This document shows positions 21,633 to 32,685 of a stretch of DNA of 64,000 nt, in pieces. Each line of letters begins with the position of its first letter. Position 1 is the first letter of the stretch. Below the pieces are notes generated by a model. That model was given only the letters and a program-made list of their open reading frames with translations. It was not told where the DNA came from and did no database searches. The translations under genes were made by a program, and so were the position numbers. This stretch comes from Isoetes taiwanensis (Eukaryota; Streptophyta; Lycopodiopsida; Isoetales; Isoetaceae). The stretch is taken from the NCBI GenBank assembly GCA_021234155.1, contig JAJEKV010000017.1, forward strand, positions 5,499,901 through 5,563,900, written 5' to 3'.

Positions 21633-21804
21633 TGGGCATTTTTAGCACATGTAAAATGAATAGATGTCATGCATTGAATATAGAGTTTTAGATATATTCG
21701 TGTCCATAAATGTCAAAGAGTACCAATTGTGAATGGTTTAGTGTAAAGACAGGTGGGCATTAGCCATTGAATTGGCTTGTAAGAATAATCTATAGTGATT
21801 TTTT

Positions 21805-21875
21805 GTGGTTGCTGGGAGTCGAGCCCAGGTCTCCACGGCCATAACGTGGAATTCTAACCACTAAACTACAACCAG
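21805..21875 (-). pseudogene. tRNA-His-like module 12 with ATG anticodon, type A
   Basis: Same G34-to-A change as the copy at 8245, plus a change at the first acceptor base. Confidence 0.6.
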
Positions 21876-22450
21876 AACCACAACCACATCAATATAACTT
21901 CAATACATTTACCATCATGTGAAAAAAGGGACCTTATGATGAAAACACACAGTCTCTGGATTCCTGTAAACTACAGTCCTTCAATCTGAAGCAAAGCTTC
22001 TACCTACTACAAACATACTACCCAGGGATGTCGCGGATTTTTATCAACGTGTAAATGAGCAAAAGTAATGCAGTGAATAAATAGCTGTAGCTGTCATCGT
22101 GTCCATACTGTCATCGTGTCCATAGACGAAATAGAGTGTCAACTGCGAATTATTTAGGGTTCCTGGAGTTTAGCATTAGCCATGGAATAGAATGGATAGA
22201 GGATGGAGTGCATAGATAGCATGGATTCCCTTGTCGTAGGACTTCATTATTAGGATTCTACTTTTCAAAATAAGCATGCCTTATGACGGTTTACACTTTT
22301 TGGATCCACATTCTTCATGTCTGGGCACATGTTACGGACAACGTCTAGTAGAATCTCCACAAGGAAATGCTCAATGAGTAAGGTTGAACGATGCTTTTGA
22401 GATGAATTGCAGAAGCCTCATATTACAAAGAATATAAATACAAGATATTT

Positions 22451-22521
22451 GTGGTTGCTGGAAGTCGAGCCCAGGTCTCCACGGCCACAACGTGGAATTC
22501 TAACCACTAAACTACAACCAC
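22451..22521 (-). tRNA. tRNA-His(GTG)-like module 13, type B
   Basis: Near consensus, with one T-stem change (GAAGTC on the plus strand). Anticodon GTG is kept. Confidence 0.6.
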
Positions 22522-22841
22522 AACAACATAAGGAAACAACTTTAGTAAAACATACGTACTCTAATCTTCTAATTGAAGTAAACACAAAGTTTTTGGATTT
22601 CTACAAAATATAATCTTTCAATCAGGAGCAAAACCAATATCTACTAGAAACTTATATGCACGACAATGACGGGCATTTTTATCACATGTAAAATGAGTGG
22701 ATGTCATGCATTGAATATAGAGCTTTAGATATATTCGTGTCCATAAATGTCAAAGAGTACCAATTGTGAATGGTTTTGTGTAAAGACAGGTGGGCATTAG
22801 CCATTGAATTGGCTTCTAAGATTAATCTATAGTGATTTTTT

Positions 22842-22912
22842 GTGGTTGCTGGGAGTCGAGCCCAGGTCTCCACGGCCACAACGTGGAATTCTAACCACTA
22901 AACTATAACCAC
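22842..22912 (-). tRNA. tRNA-His(GTG)-like module 14, A/B chimera
   Basis: The left flank (AGTGATTTTTT) is type A and the right flank (ACATAAAGAAAC) is type B, the reciprocal of the chimera at 7209. One acceptor change is present at position 7. Confidence 0.6.
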
Positions 22913-24607
22913 AACAACATAAAGAAACAACTTTAGTAAAACACTAGTAACGGTACCCAGCGTTGCTGGGCATAATTTGGAAACCTATAAATGTTAGAAA
23001 CTTGTGTATTTGTATAGATCAACTTCTGGGCCATTGAATCGTTTAATCCTTTGAAGGTATTCTTGCGTTATTTACTGTTAGCATAGATAGCTTGTTCATT
23101 GTGTTGCACCCTTATGTATAGCTACCTTTAAAAGAACTTTGCACATCTACTTAGAGTATCTTTAAAAATACTTGGTGTATGCAAATAAAATATGAACCTG
23201 TCTGTGTTCATGACTCTTATTAAATGTGAAACATTGCAAATAAAGCCTCCTATAATATCGTAGAAACAAAAGCTTTGTTGAACCATTGCCAAAAAAATAT
23301 GTTGCAATACAATAGGTTCTTCTTTACTCACATTATCATAAGGCAAAATCTTAAAGAACTTATAACACAATAATTACCATGTCAAAACTTATATGCATGC
23401 AAGCTTCCCAAAAAGCTGCAAACTTTACTAATTGTCGCTTCTGAACTGCAAGATATTGCTTTAGTGAGTGTAAGTCGTCTTCTTCTTATATGCACTCAGG
23501 GGTTGCTATATGAAGTTGAGTTTTAATATGGGACTTAGGTTAAGATTAAGTGGTGAAGTAATGATCTAATGGTAGGTCAACAATGCAAACCGAATGAATT
23601 TCCTCTATTATAAACGATTAATCGTGCAAGTCAAGGCCCCTGTAAGGTAGTATTATTTTATGTCGTAATTATATAACATCGACATTCAAGAGGAACGAAA
23701 AATCAAAATCAAAATGAATTTGAATCAAAATCTGGACTCTTGTCACAATGGCAAAGATTACCTATTGTAAAGGGACACCACAAATAAATTGATGGGGGCA
23801 CGTGCCAAAATGTAAAACAAAATCATGGTAAGCTGTGGGATCTTAAACATCACCGCTGCACAAACCCTTCATATCCTTCATGAATGTCTATATCATCCAT
23901 CATATCACCATGAGACGATTTTCTTCTGTTTGGAGCCAAGAAGCTTATTTCAAGCACACCTTCTAAGCTATCCCGTTTGCTAGCAGTCAAACATTGACTA
24001 TCAGATCGAAATCTAACTTCAAAAGCATTACGCAAAAATATCTAAATGTGCATATCACATGACTCAACTTGTCAAACTTGAGTCATGGGACAATGAATTC
24101 TTATCATCTTTGCTAGATTTTGCATGTCCTGAATTGCCTAATTTTCTAGCATCCAAGAGATAGCTCGACAACATATGTTTCATCAACTTTACCAAACTTT
24201 ACTAGCTCCAAATATCTTATTACACCAATGCAAGGAAGTTCATACACAATAGTTCTTTGGTGCTTCACCACTATTAATGTAAAGGACATAATCATGATGA
24301 TATGATGGTGCAAACTGCAAAATAAAATATTTGTCAGCAAATAATCATTTCCAAGTAGTAGGAAAATAAACTTTTGGTCCAAATTAGACTTGAACAATAT
24401 CTAGTACCACATCATAAAAGTTTAGTGCATGAGCAAACTGCCCGAAAGGTGACGTAAGAGCCACCAATATGAAAAAATCTTGGATATCCTCTGGGCCTTT
24501 TAAGATGCCCATTTTCACCACCAATTAGACAAAGATAAACAAACCTCATCATACCGTCTTACACCAGAGAAAATATTGAAGATTTTCTCATTAGTTAATG
24601 TGCTCAA

Positions 24608-24781
24608 CTGGAATAAAAGCAGCAACTTTTAGCATGACACTCAAGGATAGTTGTAGCCTCAACACTATCTTGGGTCCATCCTCTACTATGCGGATAACTA
24701 TGACTGGGTCTTACAGTTGAATAAGGTACTATGAAATATACATATTCTCCTACAAATTCACCAAGAACCGTTGCTATACAC
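24608..24781 (-). pseudogene. Exon-like fragment carried by H4
   Basis: On the minus strand a good acceptor (ATTTTTGCAG) is followed by an open frame of 58 codons containing VLGEFVGEYVYF, ending at TGA. I do not recognise the protein. It may be a captured host exon, but chance cannot be excluded. Confidence 0.3.
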
Positions 24782-25153
24782 CTGCAAAAATAAAATTAGT
24801 TTGCTACTGCAGTAAACAGATATGTTTAAGTGTAAAATACAGAAAAAGCATGGTCCCTTCATGCCATTGCTCTATTGATGTCTTGTTTTGACATCCATGC
24901 TAGCTTCTCTGACATTTTGCTACCAGAACTCCCCTTTGTGCAAGTTTAGAAATTAAAATCTTTGATATCATGAACCATCCTAATAAGACTCTCTCTATGG
25001 AATGGAGCTGTAGATTAATGGCCATGTTCATAAAAGCGCATGAAAGAAGAGATGGCCAGTTGCATTCGTGCATGGAACACAAAAGAGTTGCAATGCTCAT
25101 TTCTGCACACCCCTTAACAGCTTAGATTTAAATTGCAATATTGCATCTTGCAA

Positions 25154-27438
25154 TCTTATATTATAATGTTATAGCGTAAGTATGTCATGACTGAAACCCT
25201 AATTTGGATGGTTGAGATGATCCGATTGCATTCGGAGGTCGAGATTTATCGCACGACTTCCCTCCACCATGATTGGTCATGCTCTAATGTCTGAAGAGGA
25301 AAGGGAAAATGAAAAGGGAGGAGAAAATGGCAAAGTGAAAAGCAAAAAGGCACGGGTAAAAGGGAAAGAAAGAAAGGAAAAAGGAAAGTTTAAAAGAAAA
25401 CGAAAAAAAGGGAAAGGAAAATAAAGAAAAAAAGGACACTATGAAAAGGAGAAGATGGAAAGGATGAGGATAGGAGTAAAAGGGAAGTTGAAAAGGGGAT
25501 GAGGAAAAGGGTAGAGAAAAAGGAAGGGAAAAGGAAAAGGGAAAAGGAAAGAAAAGGGAAAGGGAAAGGAAAAGGTAAAAGAAAGGGGGAGGAGGAGGGA
25601 GGAAAAGGTACAATGGAAAGGGGAAGAGTAAAAAGGTGGGGAAAGGAGGAAAAGGAGGAGATAAAGGCAAAAAAAAAAGGCACGGATAAAAGGGAAAAGG
25701 AAATAGAAAATAGCACAAAAAAGAGAAAGGAAAAGTAAGAGAGAAAATAAAGGAAAAAATGACACTATGAAAAGGAGAAGAGGGAAAGGGTGAGGACAGG
25801 AGTAAAAGGGAAGGGAAAAAGGGGATGAGGAAAAGGGTAGAGAGAAGGGAAGGGAAAAGGAAAAGGGAAAAGCAAAAGGAAAAGGGAAAAGCAAAAGGAA
25901 AATGGAAAGGGAAAAAGGGGAGAGGAGGAGGGAGCGAAAAGGGACAGTGGGAAAGGAGGAGAGAAAAAAGGTGGGGAAAGGAGAAAAAAGGAAGGGAAAA
26001 CGACACGAAAAAAAAGGAAAGAGAAAAAGGGAGGAGAGAAGGGATGGAAAGGGTAAAAGGAAAAAGCGAGGGGAGGGGCAAAAGGGAAAAAGGGCATGGG
26101 GAAAAGAGGAAGAGAAACGAAGGAGAGAAGCGGAAAAAAGGAAGAGAAAGGAGGGAGGAAAGGGGAAAGGGAAAAAGAAAAGAACAAATGAGGGAGGAAA
26201 GGGAAAGAAAAAGATTACGAGAAAAACGGAAGAGGGAAAGGGTGGGCAAAGGGAAGGAATAAATGGCACTGTAAAAAGGGGAAGAGAAATAAATGGAAGG
26301 GAAAAAAAGACAAGGAGGTTGAAAATGGAAAAGGAAGGAAGGAAGGAAAAATTTTTAACGTCCACGGAACCCAATCGGGTTATGGGACCAAGTACATAAG
26401 GGACCGAAGTCCTGGACCGAAGTCCAAACAAGAACATGGGCCGAAGCCCTTAAACCAAAGCACAACGTGAGCTAGAACACAACCATCATGACCCGGATTA
26501 AAAACCACCTGGGAAAAAACCGTTGCCAGGATGACTATGGAAGGCAAACGTGAAAAAAGTGGAAGCAAATGGAAAAAGGCAAAAGGGAAAAAACGGGAGG
26601 TAAAATGGAAAAATAGAAAGGGGAGGTGAATAAAAAGGAAGAGCAAAATAGAAAAAGAAAAAGAGAAGGAAAAAAGGAAAAGGGAGGGGGAGGAGGAAAA
26701 AGGTGAAGAAAGGGGAAAAGAGGAGCGAAAAAAAAGAATGAAAAAATAGAAGAGAAAAGGGACATGGCAAAAAAGGGAAGAGGGAAAGGGTGAGGAAAGG
26801 GGAAAACCGAAGGAAAAATGGACATGGAAAAAGGGAAAGGGAAAGGAGGAAAAGAAAAAAAGGAGGGGAAAAGGAAGGGAAAAGGGCACTAGAAAAAAAG
26901 GAAGACTGAAGGGCTGGGCAAAAGAGGAAAAGGGAAGGGAAAAAGGGGAAAAAAGAAAAGGTGGGGAGAAGGAAAGGGAAAAGGGAAAAAGGAAAGGAAA
27001 GGGGAAAGCAGAAAGGAAAACTTAGAAAGAAGGGCACGAGGAAAAGAGGAAGAGGGAAATGGGAAAAGAGATGGGGGAAAGGGCAAGGAAAGGGAAAAAG
27101 GGCAACCACAAATTGGAGAAAAGGGAAGGGAAAAATAGAAAAGGAAAAATGGGGAAGCAGAAACAAAAAAGAGAAAAAGAGGAAATGGAGTAATGGAAAA
27201 AGAAAAAAGTAAATTGAAAAATGTAAAAAGGGAAAAGGGGCAAGGGGGAAATAGGAAAAAAAAAATAGTAGACAAAGGCAAAATGAAAAAGGAAAACGGA
27301 AAAGATAAGGGGAAGTGCGAAATGTGGTCGAATGCTCTTGATTATCCAATTTTAAAAACAAGAATCCATTTAACAATTGCTCCAGTATGTCATTCACAGT
27401 TTCTAGCTATGCCCAGCAACGCTGGGCACTGTTACTAG
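25154..27438 (+). mobile_element. Helitron H5 with polypurine body, nested in H4
   Basis: The 5' end is A|TCTTATATTATAATG and the 3' end has the hairpin TGCCCAGCAACGCTGGGCA, then CTGTTACTAG|T. The ends are intact and the length is 2285 bp. After a shared 5' domain of about 135 bp, plus-strand purine tracts run at 25290-26340 and 26545-27310, split by a non-purine island. The last 100 bp before the hairpin are mixed sequence. No transposition protein is encoded. This is the most complete member for comparing the truncated H2 and H3. Confidence 0.85.
26352..26544. other. Non-purine island inside the H5 tract
   Basis: About 190 bp of mixed sequence interrupts the purine tract, between GGAAGGAAGGAAAAA and GGCAAACGTG. 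It holds repeated GACCGAAGTCC / GGGCCGAAGCCC motifs. H3 lacks it at the matching place, so it is an insertion or replacement. The source is not recognised. Confidence 0.5.
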
Positions 27439-27934
27439 TAATACAATAATATCAACATTTTTGAAGAGCCTCAACAATTGATACCAATACTAAACAAAAG
27501 GATTCCATGTTTATATGCAGAAGCTGTAGAAGAGAATTACTCCATTGCAGGAAGATTCGTTTATCTGGTGCATTTACAAAAGCTATTATTATAGCCAAAA
27601 CTTACTTCCTTACTCAGATAGTTGCAAGGGCATAATCAAGCTATCATCCTCCATTATTTTAAACTGTGATGTCAGATACTCAAACCTCAAGCAGAAAATT
27701 TCCCATTGACACAGAAGTCACTTGACATATTAGATGCTTGAGAAGGCTTTTGACTATAGAATGAGCCCACAATAAGGATTTCACTTCAGCAAAGGTACCA
27801 TAGACAATATAAAGATGGACATCGACATTCTACTTTGTCTCAGTTCATGTACGACAGGACAGTCCACATAATAGTTTTTTCCTGCCTTGCAGCCTAAGTT
27901 AAGGTTTGATAACTCCAAAAGAAATGAACTATAA
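27439..27934. other. H4 sequence between H5 and H6
   Basis: Part of H4 with no supported gene. Mixed AT-rich sequence of about 500 bp. Confidence 0.5.
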
Positions 27935-29825
27935 TCTTCTTATATTATAAAATTATAGCGTGTGTCTTCAATAGAGCCCTAGATCGGATGGTCAAGGATT
28001 TGATTGACCAACGGTGGACATGATGTGTGCGTGTCTTCAACTAATGGCTCCAATATGATTCACTCAATCCGACAGTCGAACGATGAAAGGGAAAAGGGAA
28101 ACGGGAAAGGGAGAGAAGGAAAAGGAAAAGGGAAGGGAAAAGGCAAAAGGAGAGAAGGAAAAGGAAAAGTGAGAGAGAAAGGACAAAAGGAAAAAGGGAA
28201 AAAGGAAAAGGAGAAATGAGAATATGAAAAAATAAAAAATGGAACAGGAAAAATAGAAAACAAAAAAGAGGAAGAAGGAAAGGAACAAAAAAAGGGTAAG
28301 GCAGGGGAAAACAGAAAGAGAAGGAGAAAAGGGAAAAGGGGAAGATAAAATGACCGATGGCCAAAATTCACTCAATCCGATAGTCGAAAAGGGAAATGGG
28401 AAAAGGAAAAAGGAAAAGGGGAAGGGAAAAAAGGAAGAGGGAAATAAAGATAAAGGGAAACAAAAACAAGAAAAAAAATGGAAAAGGAAAAAAAGAAAAG
28501 GAAAGAGGGAAAAGGAAAAAAAAAAAAGGAAAGAAGGAAAAGGTAAAAAGGGTAAAAGTGAAAAACAAATTTAGTGAAAAGAGGTAAAGGAAAAAAAATA
28601 AAAACTAGGAAGGACGAAAAAGGAATTAGAAAGGATGAAAAAGGAAAGATGGGAAAAGGAAAGGAAAAGGAAATAGAAAAGGGGACAGAAAAGGAGAGGG
28701 AAATGGGCACCGGGAAAAGGGTAAGAAAGTAAGGTGGGAAAAGGAGAAAAAATTAAGGGAAAATAAGAAAAGGTGGGAAGAAGGGGACAAACAAAGCGCA
28801 TGGGAAAAGTGAAAGGGAAAGAAAGAAGAAAAAGAGAGGGGGGAAAGGGCAAAAGAGAATCTGGGAAAAGGGCACGAGGAAAAGGGGAAAAGGGAAAGGA
28901 TGTGGAAAAAATGAGAAGAGAGAAAGGGTGAAGAAAAGGGAAGCAAAAAGAGCATCTAGAAAAAGGGAGAGGGAAAATGTGGAAAAAGGTGGAAAAGGGT
29001 AGTGGAAAAGTAGAAGGAATAGAAAAAGAGGAAGGGGAAAAGGGCATGGGACAAAAGGGAAGAAGAAAAGGGTGCGTAAAGGGGAAAAAGAAAGGGAAAA
29101 AGAGTTGGGAAAGGGAAAATTAACAAGAAAAACAGGAAAGAAGAAATTGGAAAGGCAAAAAGGGGGAAGAGGATGGGGAAAGAAGGAAAAGAGGCGCATA
29201 AAAAAGTTGAGAAAATAGAATAGAAAGAGGCATATGAAAAGAGAAAGGGAAAGGGAAAGGGAAAGAGAAAATGAAAAGGAGGCGGGAAGGGAAAGAAAAG
29301 AGAAAAAGGGCGCAGGGAAAAGCGAAAGGGTGGGGAAATGATGAAAAGGTAATGTAAAGTTGAAAGGACAAGGGAAGCAGAAAATGAGGAGGCGAAGGGA
29401 AAGGAAAAAGGGCACGAGGAAAAGGGGAGAGGGAAATGGGAAAAGAGATGGAAAAAAGGGCACATGATCAAGAGGAAGAGGGTGGGGAAAGGAAAAAAAA
29501 AGGGCACATGAAAAAGTGAGCAAAAGAGAACGGAAAAAGATGCATGGGAAACGGGAAAGAGAAAAGGAATAGGAAAAGGAAAAAAAAAAAAGGGAAAATG
29601 GGCCATGGAAAAATAGAAAGAGCTGGGGAAAGATAAAAAGAAAGGAAAAAAGGCCATCAGAAAAAAAGAGAAAGGGAAAAAGGGGAAGCGGAAAGGGAAG
29701 GTAAAGGGAGGGACAAGGGGGTTAAAAAAAGAAAAAAAGGGGGAATGAAAAAATGGTAGAATGAATAGGTTTTTGTCCGCACAGATTCCTAATTTATGCC
29801 CAGCAACGCTGGGCACCATTACTAG
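27935..29825 (+). mobile_element. Helitron H6 with polypurine body, nested in H4
   Basis: The 5' end is A|TCTTCTTATATTATAA and the 3' end has hairpin TGCCCAGCAACGCTGGGCA, then CCATTACTAG|T. The purine tract covers about 28084-29756 on the plus strand. The motif CACTCAATCCGA(C/T)AGTCGAA occurs twice (28058 and 28369), each time directly before a purine run, suggesting an internal duplication. The 5' variant TCTTCTT is shared with H9 at 60599, and lengths are alike (1891 and 1902 bp), so the two form a subfamily. Confidence 0.85.
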
Positions 29826-30284
29826 TGACATATAATGAGTCTAACCTCAATAGCTTTCTCCGGAACAGGCAGCAGAGCATCCAAAACATCTCATTTGACT
29901 ATCATAACAAACTTCACTACACCGTTGCCAGGCGCCAGAAAACTAAATGCAGTATTCTTGCTCTCATTTGCAACATGAGAAGTCATGTGGCTCATTTTTC
30001 CGCCTATTCCAGAGCCCCCTTTTCGTGTCTCTATAGAATATGACATCTTAGAAGTGAAAGCTGAATTTTCAGCAAAGTTTATGGATTCAACACCTCTGTT
30101 TCTGGCCATAGGCGTGCACCACCAATCTGTGCCATTTTATTGGTTCATAGTAAAATAAACACATGTAGCAACTATCTGCCATTAAATTAAATCCTCTGAA
30201 GCAATTTTTATTTGACACAAGTCCAACCTGAATTTGGGCGCTCACTATAGAGATGCAAGAAAGATCGTATGCATCTATGAAAAA

Positions 30285-30815
30285 CTCATCTCCAACACAG
30301 CTTTGAAGTGGCATTTTTTGTCATCACCCTTGGGCAATGGCTTCGAATCTGAGTAGGTCATACCAAGGAGCAAAGCCTGTTTAGAAATCAAGAGGAATGA
30401 ATCAGATACTAACACAATCGAAAAAAAAGAAAAGCAAAACTATAAAGTTGCTTACCAAGGATGTTTTGTATTCTAACTGCTCCAGAACATCTCCAGTATC
30501 AGACAGATCCCAATACTTTGGGAAGATGGGAATTGTTTAAGGAGCTTACCCCCCTCCATTCCTTTGCTGTCATCAGGCACTTTGTCTGCGTTTTTCTCCG
30601 TAATTCTTTCACCGAATTTGAGTTGTGCCTCGGTAAGCTTCAGTCAATGGCCGCCCTTGAACAGTCAGAGAGATACTTAGAACATAGCTGGCTGTGATTC
30701 GACATTCCATAGGGCAACAAAATCGTTGCCCTTTTCTTTTGTGAACTGATCGGATGGTAACAACAAAAATATGGCGCCGTCCTCATGCTTCCAAAGAAGC
30801 TCATCTACCAATGTA
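30285..30815 (-). pseudogene. Spliced-gene fragment carried by H4
   Basis: On the minus strand three open stretches are visible. The first is at about 30815-30690 (containing LLWKHEDGAIFLLLPSDQF). The second ends at 30456 with donor GGTAAGC (containing DLSDTGDVLEQLEYKTSL). The third starts at 30376 after acceptor CTAAACAG (containing LGMTYSDSKPLPKGDDKK). A 79-bp intron (30455-30377) joins the last two in frame. Frame breaks occur before the second stretch. I cannot name the protein. The pattern fits a captured multi-exon host gene piece. Confidence 0.35.
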
Positions 30816-31107
30816 TTGGATCACAGATCTATAGAAAACACAGGCCGTTTAGCTCTACCGGAGGGAAAGAGTCACTCAATCTGTTACTGTATTAAACCTT
30901 AGTCACAAATCACGCAGCAACCCTAACAAAATTCACGCATCAGCCATAGCTAAGGGAGAGACCTGCAACCATTGGGCGGCCGCCATAAAAGAGGAACGAA
31001 AAAAAAAAACCTAAATTATGGACTAAATCTTAGCCTCGGATCTATGCCAAACGATCTGGGCCATTAGATCTAGGGCGTGGTCCATTACATAACATTATAA
31101 TATAAGA

Positions 31108-31530
31108 TACGTATTCTAATCTTCTAATTGAAGTAAACACAAAGTTTTTGGATTTCTACAAAATATAATCTTTCAATCAGGAGCAAAAACAATATCTACT
31201 AGAAACTTATATGCACGACAATGATGGGCATTTGTAGCACATGTAAAACCAGTAGATGTGATTGAATATAGAGTTTTAGATATTTTCGTGTCCATAGATG
31301 TCAAAGAGTACCAATTGTGAATGGTTTAGTGTAAAGACAGGTGGGCATTAGCCATTGAATTGGCTTGTAAGAATAATCTATAGTGATTTTTCGTGGTTGC
31401 TGGGAGTCGAGCCCAGGTCTCCACCGCCACAACGTGGAATTCTAACCACTAAACGACAACCACAACCACATCCACATCAATATAACTTCAATACATTACC
31501 ATCGTGTGAAAACGGGGATTTTATGATAAT
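31108..31530 (-). repeat. tRNA-His dimer array, segment 4
   Basis: Continues segment 3 after H4, starting with TACGTATTCTAATC, and contains the module at 31393. It ends in ATGATAATTTT, where a LINE poly-A (poly-T on plus) begins. Confidence 0.9.
31393..31463 (-). pseudogene. tRNA-His-like module 15, type A
   Basis: GTG anticodon kept, but one anticodon-stem pair is lost and one box A base has changed. Confidence 0.6.
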
Positions 31531-32685
31531 TTTTTTTTTAAGAACGTGATTTACTTCATATTATACACTCAAAATATTACAAAGTACTTCCAGAAGTAAG
31601 AAATGTCCCTGAAGCATCAATCACTTTTAGATGATCACTCCATATTGGAATTTTAATACGATCAGGCCCATTGGAGATCTGAAAGCAATTATACAACTTC
31701 TTACGAATTTCTTGAAGCACCACCTGAGAAGAAATATGCTTATCATAAAAGACCTTTCTTCGCCTTCGCTTCCATACACTCCATATTAGCCAAGACTTTG
31801 CCATGTGAAATGCAATCCTTTTAGAAGCAGTCCACTGATTTGGATAAATACTCAAAAGAAAGTGCTGACTATCCAAAGAGACTCCAAAAAGAGAATGCAG
31901 CCAGGACCTAAGACTACTTAGCTCGGCACACAAATATAAACAGTGCTCCAATGTTTCAATGCACCGTTCACACATTGGGCAAAGTGGGCTTACTCCCGGC
32001 TTAAAGCGATGAACCATCTCATTAACTCTCAAAGAGCGATGAATCACCTGCCAAAGTAGAACATTTACCTTTAGAGGATTATATTTAGACCAAACAAGAT
32101 TCCAGATGGATTGCCATTGAGAAGGCTATGAAAAACCACACACTTCTTTACTGATTGTTTAAGTAACTTCATACCTGGTGATGCACAATCATCTTTCAAC
32201 AAACTGAACAATAGCTTAGAAGCTAAGACCTTACCCTGTAAAGAAAGATCCAACATACCAAGACCTCCTTGTTGTTTAAACAACATACATTTCTTCCACG
32301 CCACCTTCACAGTGCCTCCTTGATCGGTACACCAGACAAAATCTCTTACAATCTTTTTTATCTCTGCAAACTTAGAAGCTGGAGCCAATAGAACCGAAAC
32401 CAAATAAATATGCGTATTGTTCAATACTGACTTAGCTACTTGAATTCTACCTGCCAAGGATAACTTTGAACCTCTCCACCAAATCAGTTGCCTTTGTAAA
32501 TTTAAGATAATTTCATCCCATGCTGCATTCATGTCAATATCTAAACCAAAGGGGACTCCTAGAAGCTTTGTCTTTGCAGATGGTACAACAACCTTCCAGG
32601 CATACTCATATAAAAAATGCGGAATTGCTTCCTTCCCCACCCATAAAGCACTACACTTAGCCCAATTAAGGAGACAGCCAGATGC
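31531..32685 (-). mobile_element. 5'-truncated LINE (L1-like)
   Basis: A T-run near 31531-31540 marks the poly-A end of a minus-strand LINE. The element reaches about 32685, where array sequence (ACACATAGTCTCTGG) resumes. About 16 bases of array are missing at the junction. Only the end of ORF2 is present. It is a different family from the LINE at 8540, judging by the protein. Confidence 0.8.
31577..32685 (-). pseudogene. LINE ORF2 C-terminal part: RT thumb and zf-RVT
   Basis: Two minus-strand frames cover it. About 32685-32071 holds the region after the RT catalytic core, with KTKLLGVPFG, SLAGRIQVAKSVL and KQQGGLGMLDL, all typical of plant LINE RT ends. 32047-31577 holds the zf-RVT block, with CPMCERCIETLEHCLYLC. 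A frameshift lies between them near 32060. The catalytic domains are absent because of 5' truncation, so it is inactive. Confidence 0.85.

Larger units (their letters stand above)
21624..22943 (-). repeat. tRNA-His dimer array, segment 3
   Basis: Modules lie at 21805, 22451 and 22842. The segment begins abruptly at CGACAATGATGGG after the truncated Copia gag. It ends at AAAACA, where Helitron H4 is inserted. Spacer sequence is close to segment 2, apart from a short local duplication of CATCGTGTCCATA at 22097-22124. Confidence 0.9.
22944..31107 (-). mobile_element. Helitron H4, 8.2 kb, host of two nested Helitrons
   Basis: On the minus strand the element starts TCTTATATTATAATG (31107 downward) and ends with hairpin GCCCAGC-AAC-GCTGGGT, then CCGTTACTAG (22944). 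The left flank AAAACA and right flank TACGTATTC rejoin to the array motif found uninterrupted near 7950, giving a precise A^T insertion. Without H5 and H6 it is about 4.0 kb. It has no polypurine tract and no Rep or helicase. It holds exon-like fragments with splice-like sites at 24608-24781 and 30285-30815, which suggests captured host sequence. Confidence 0.85.

Noticed and set aside
25284..27397. Open frames of 300 codons and more across H5
   Set aside because: Same compositional artefact; overlapping frames in both directions.
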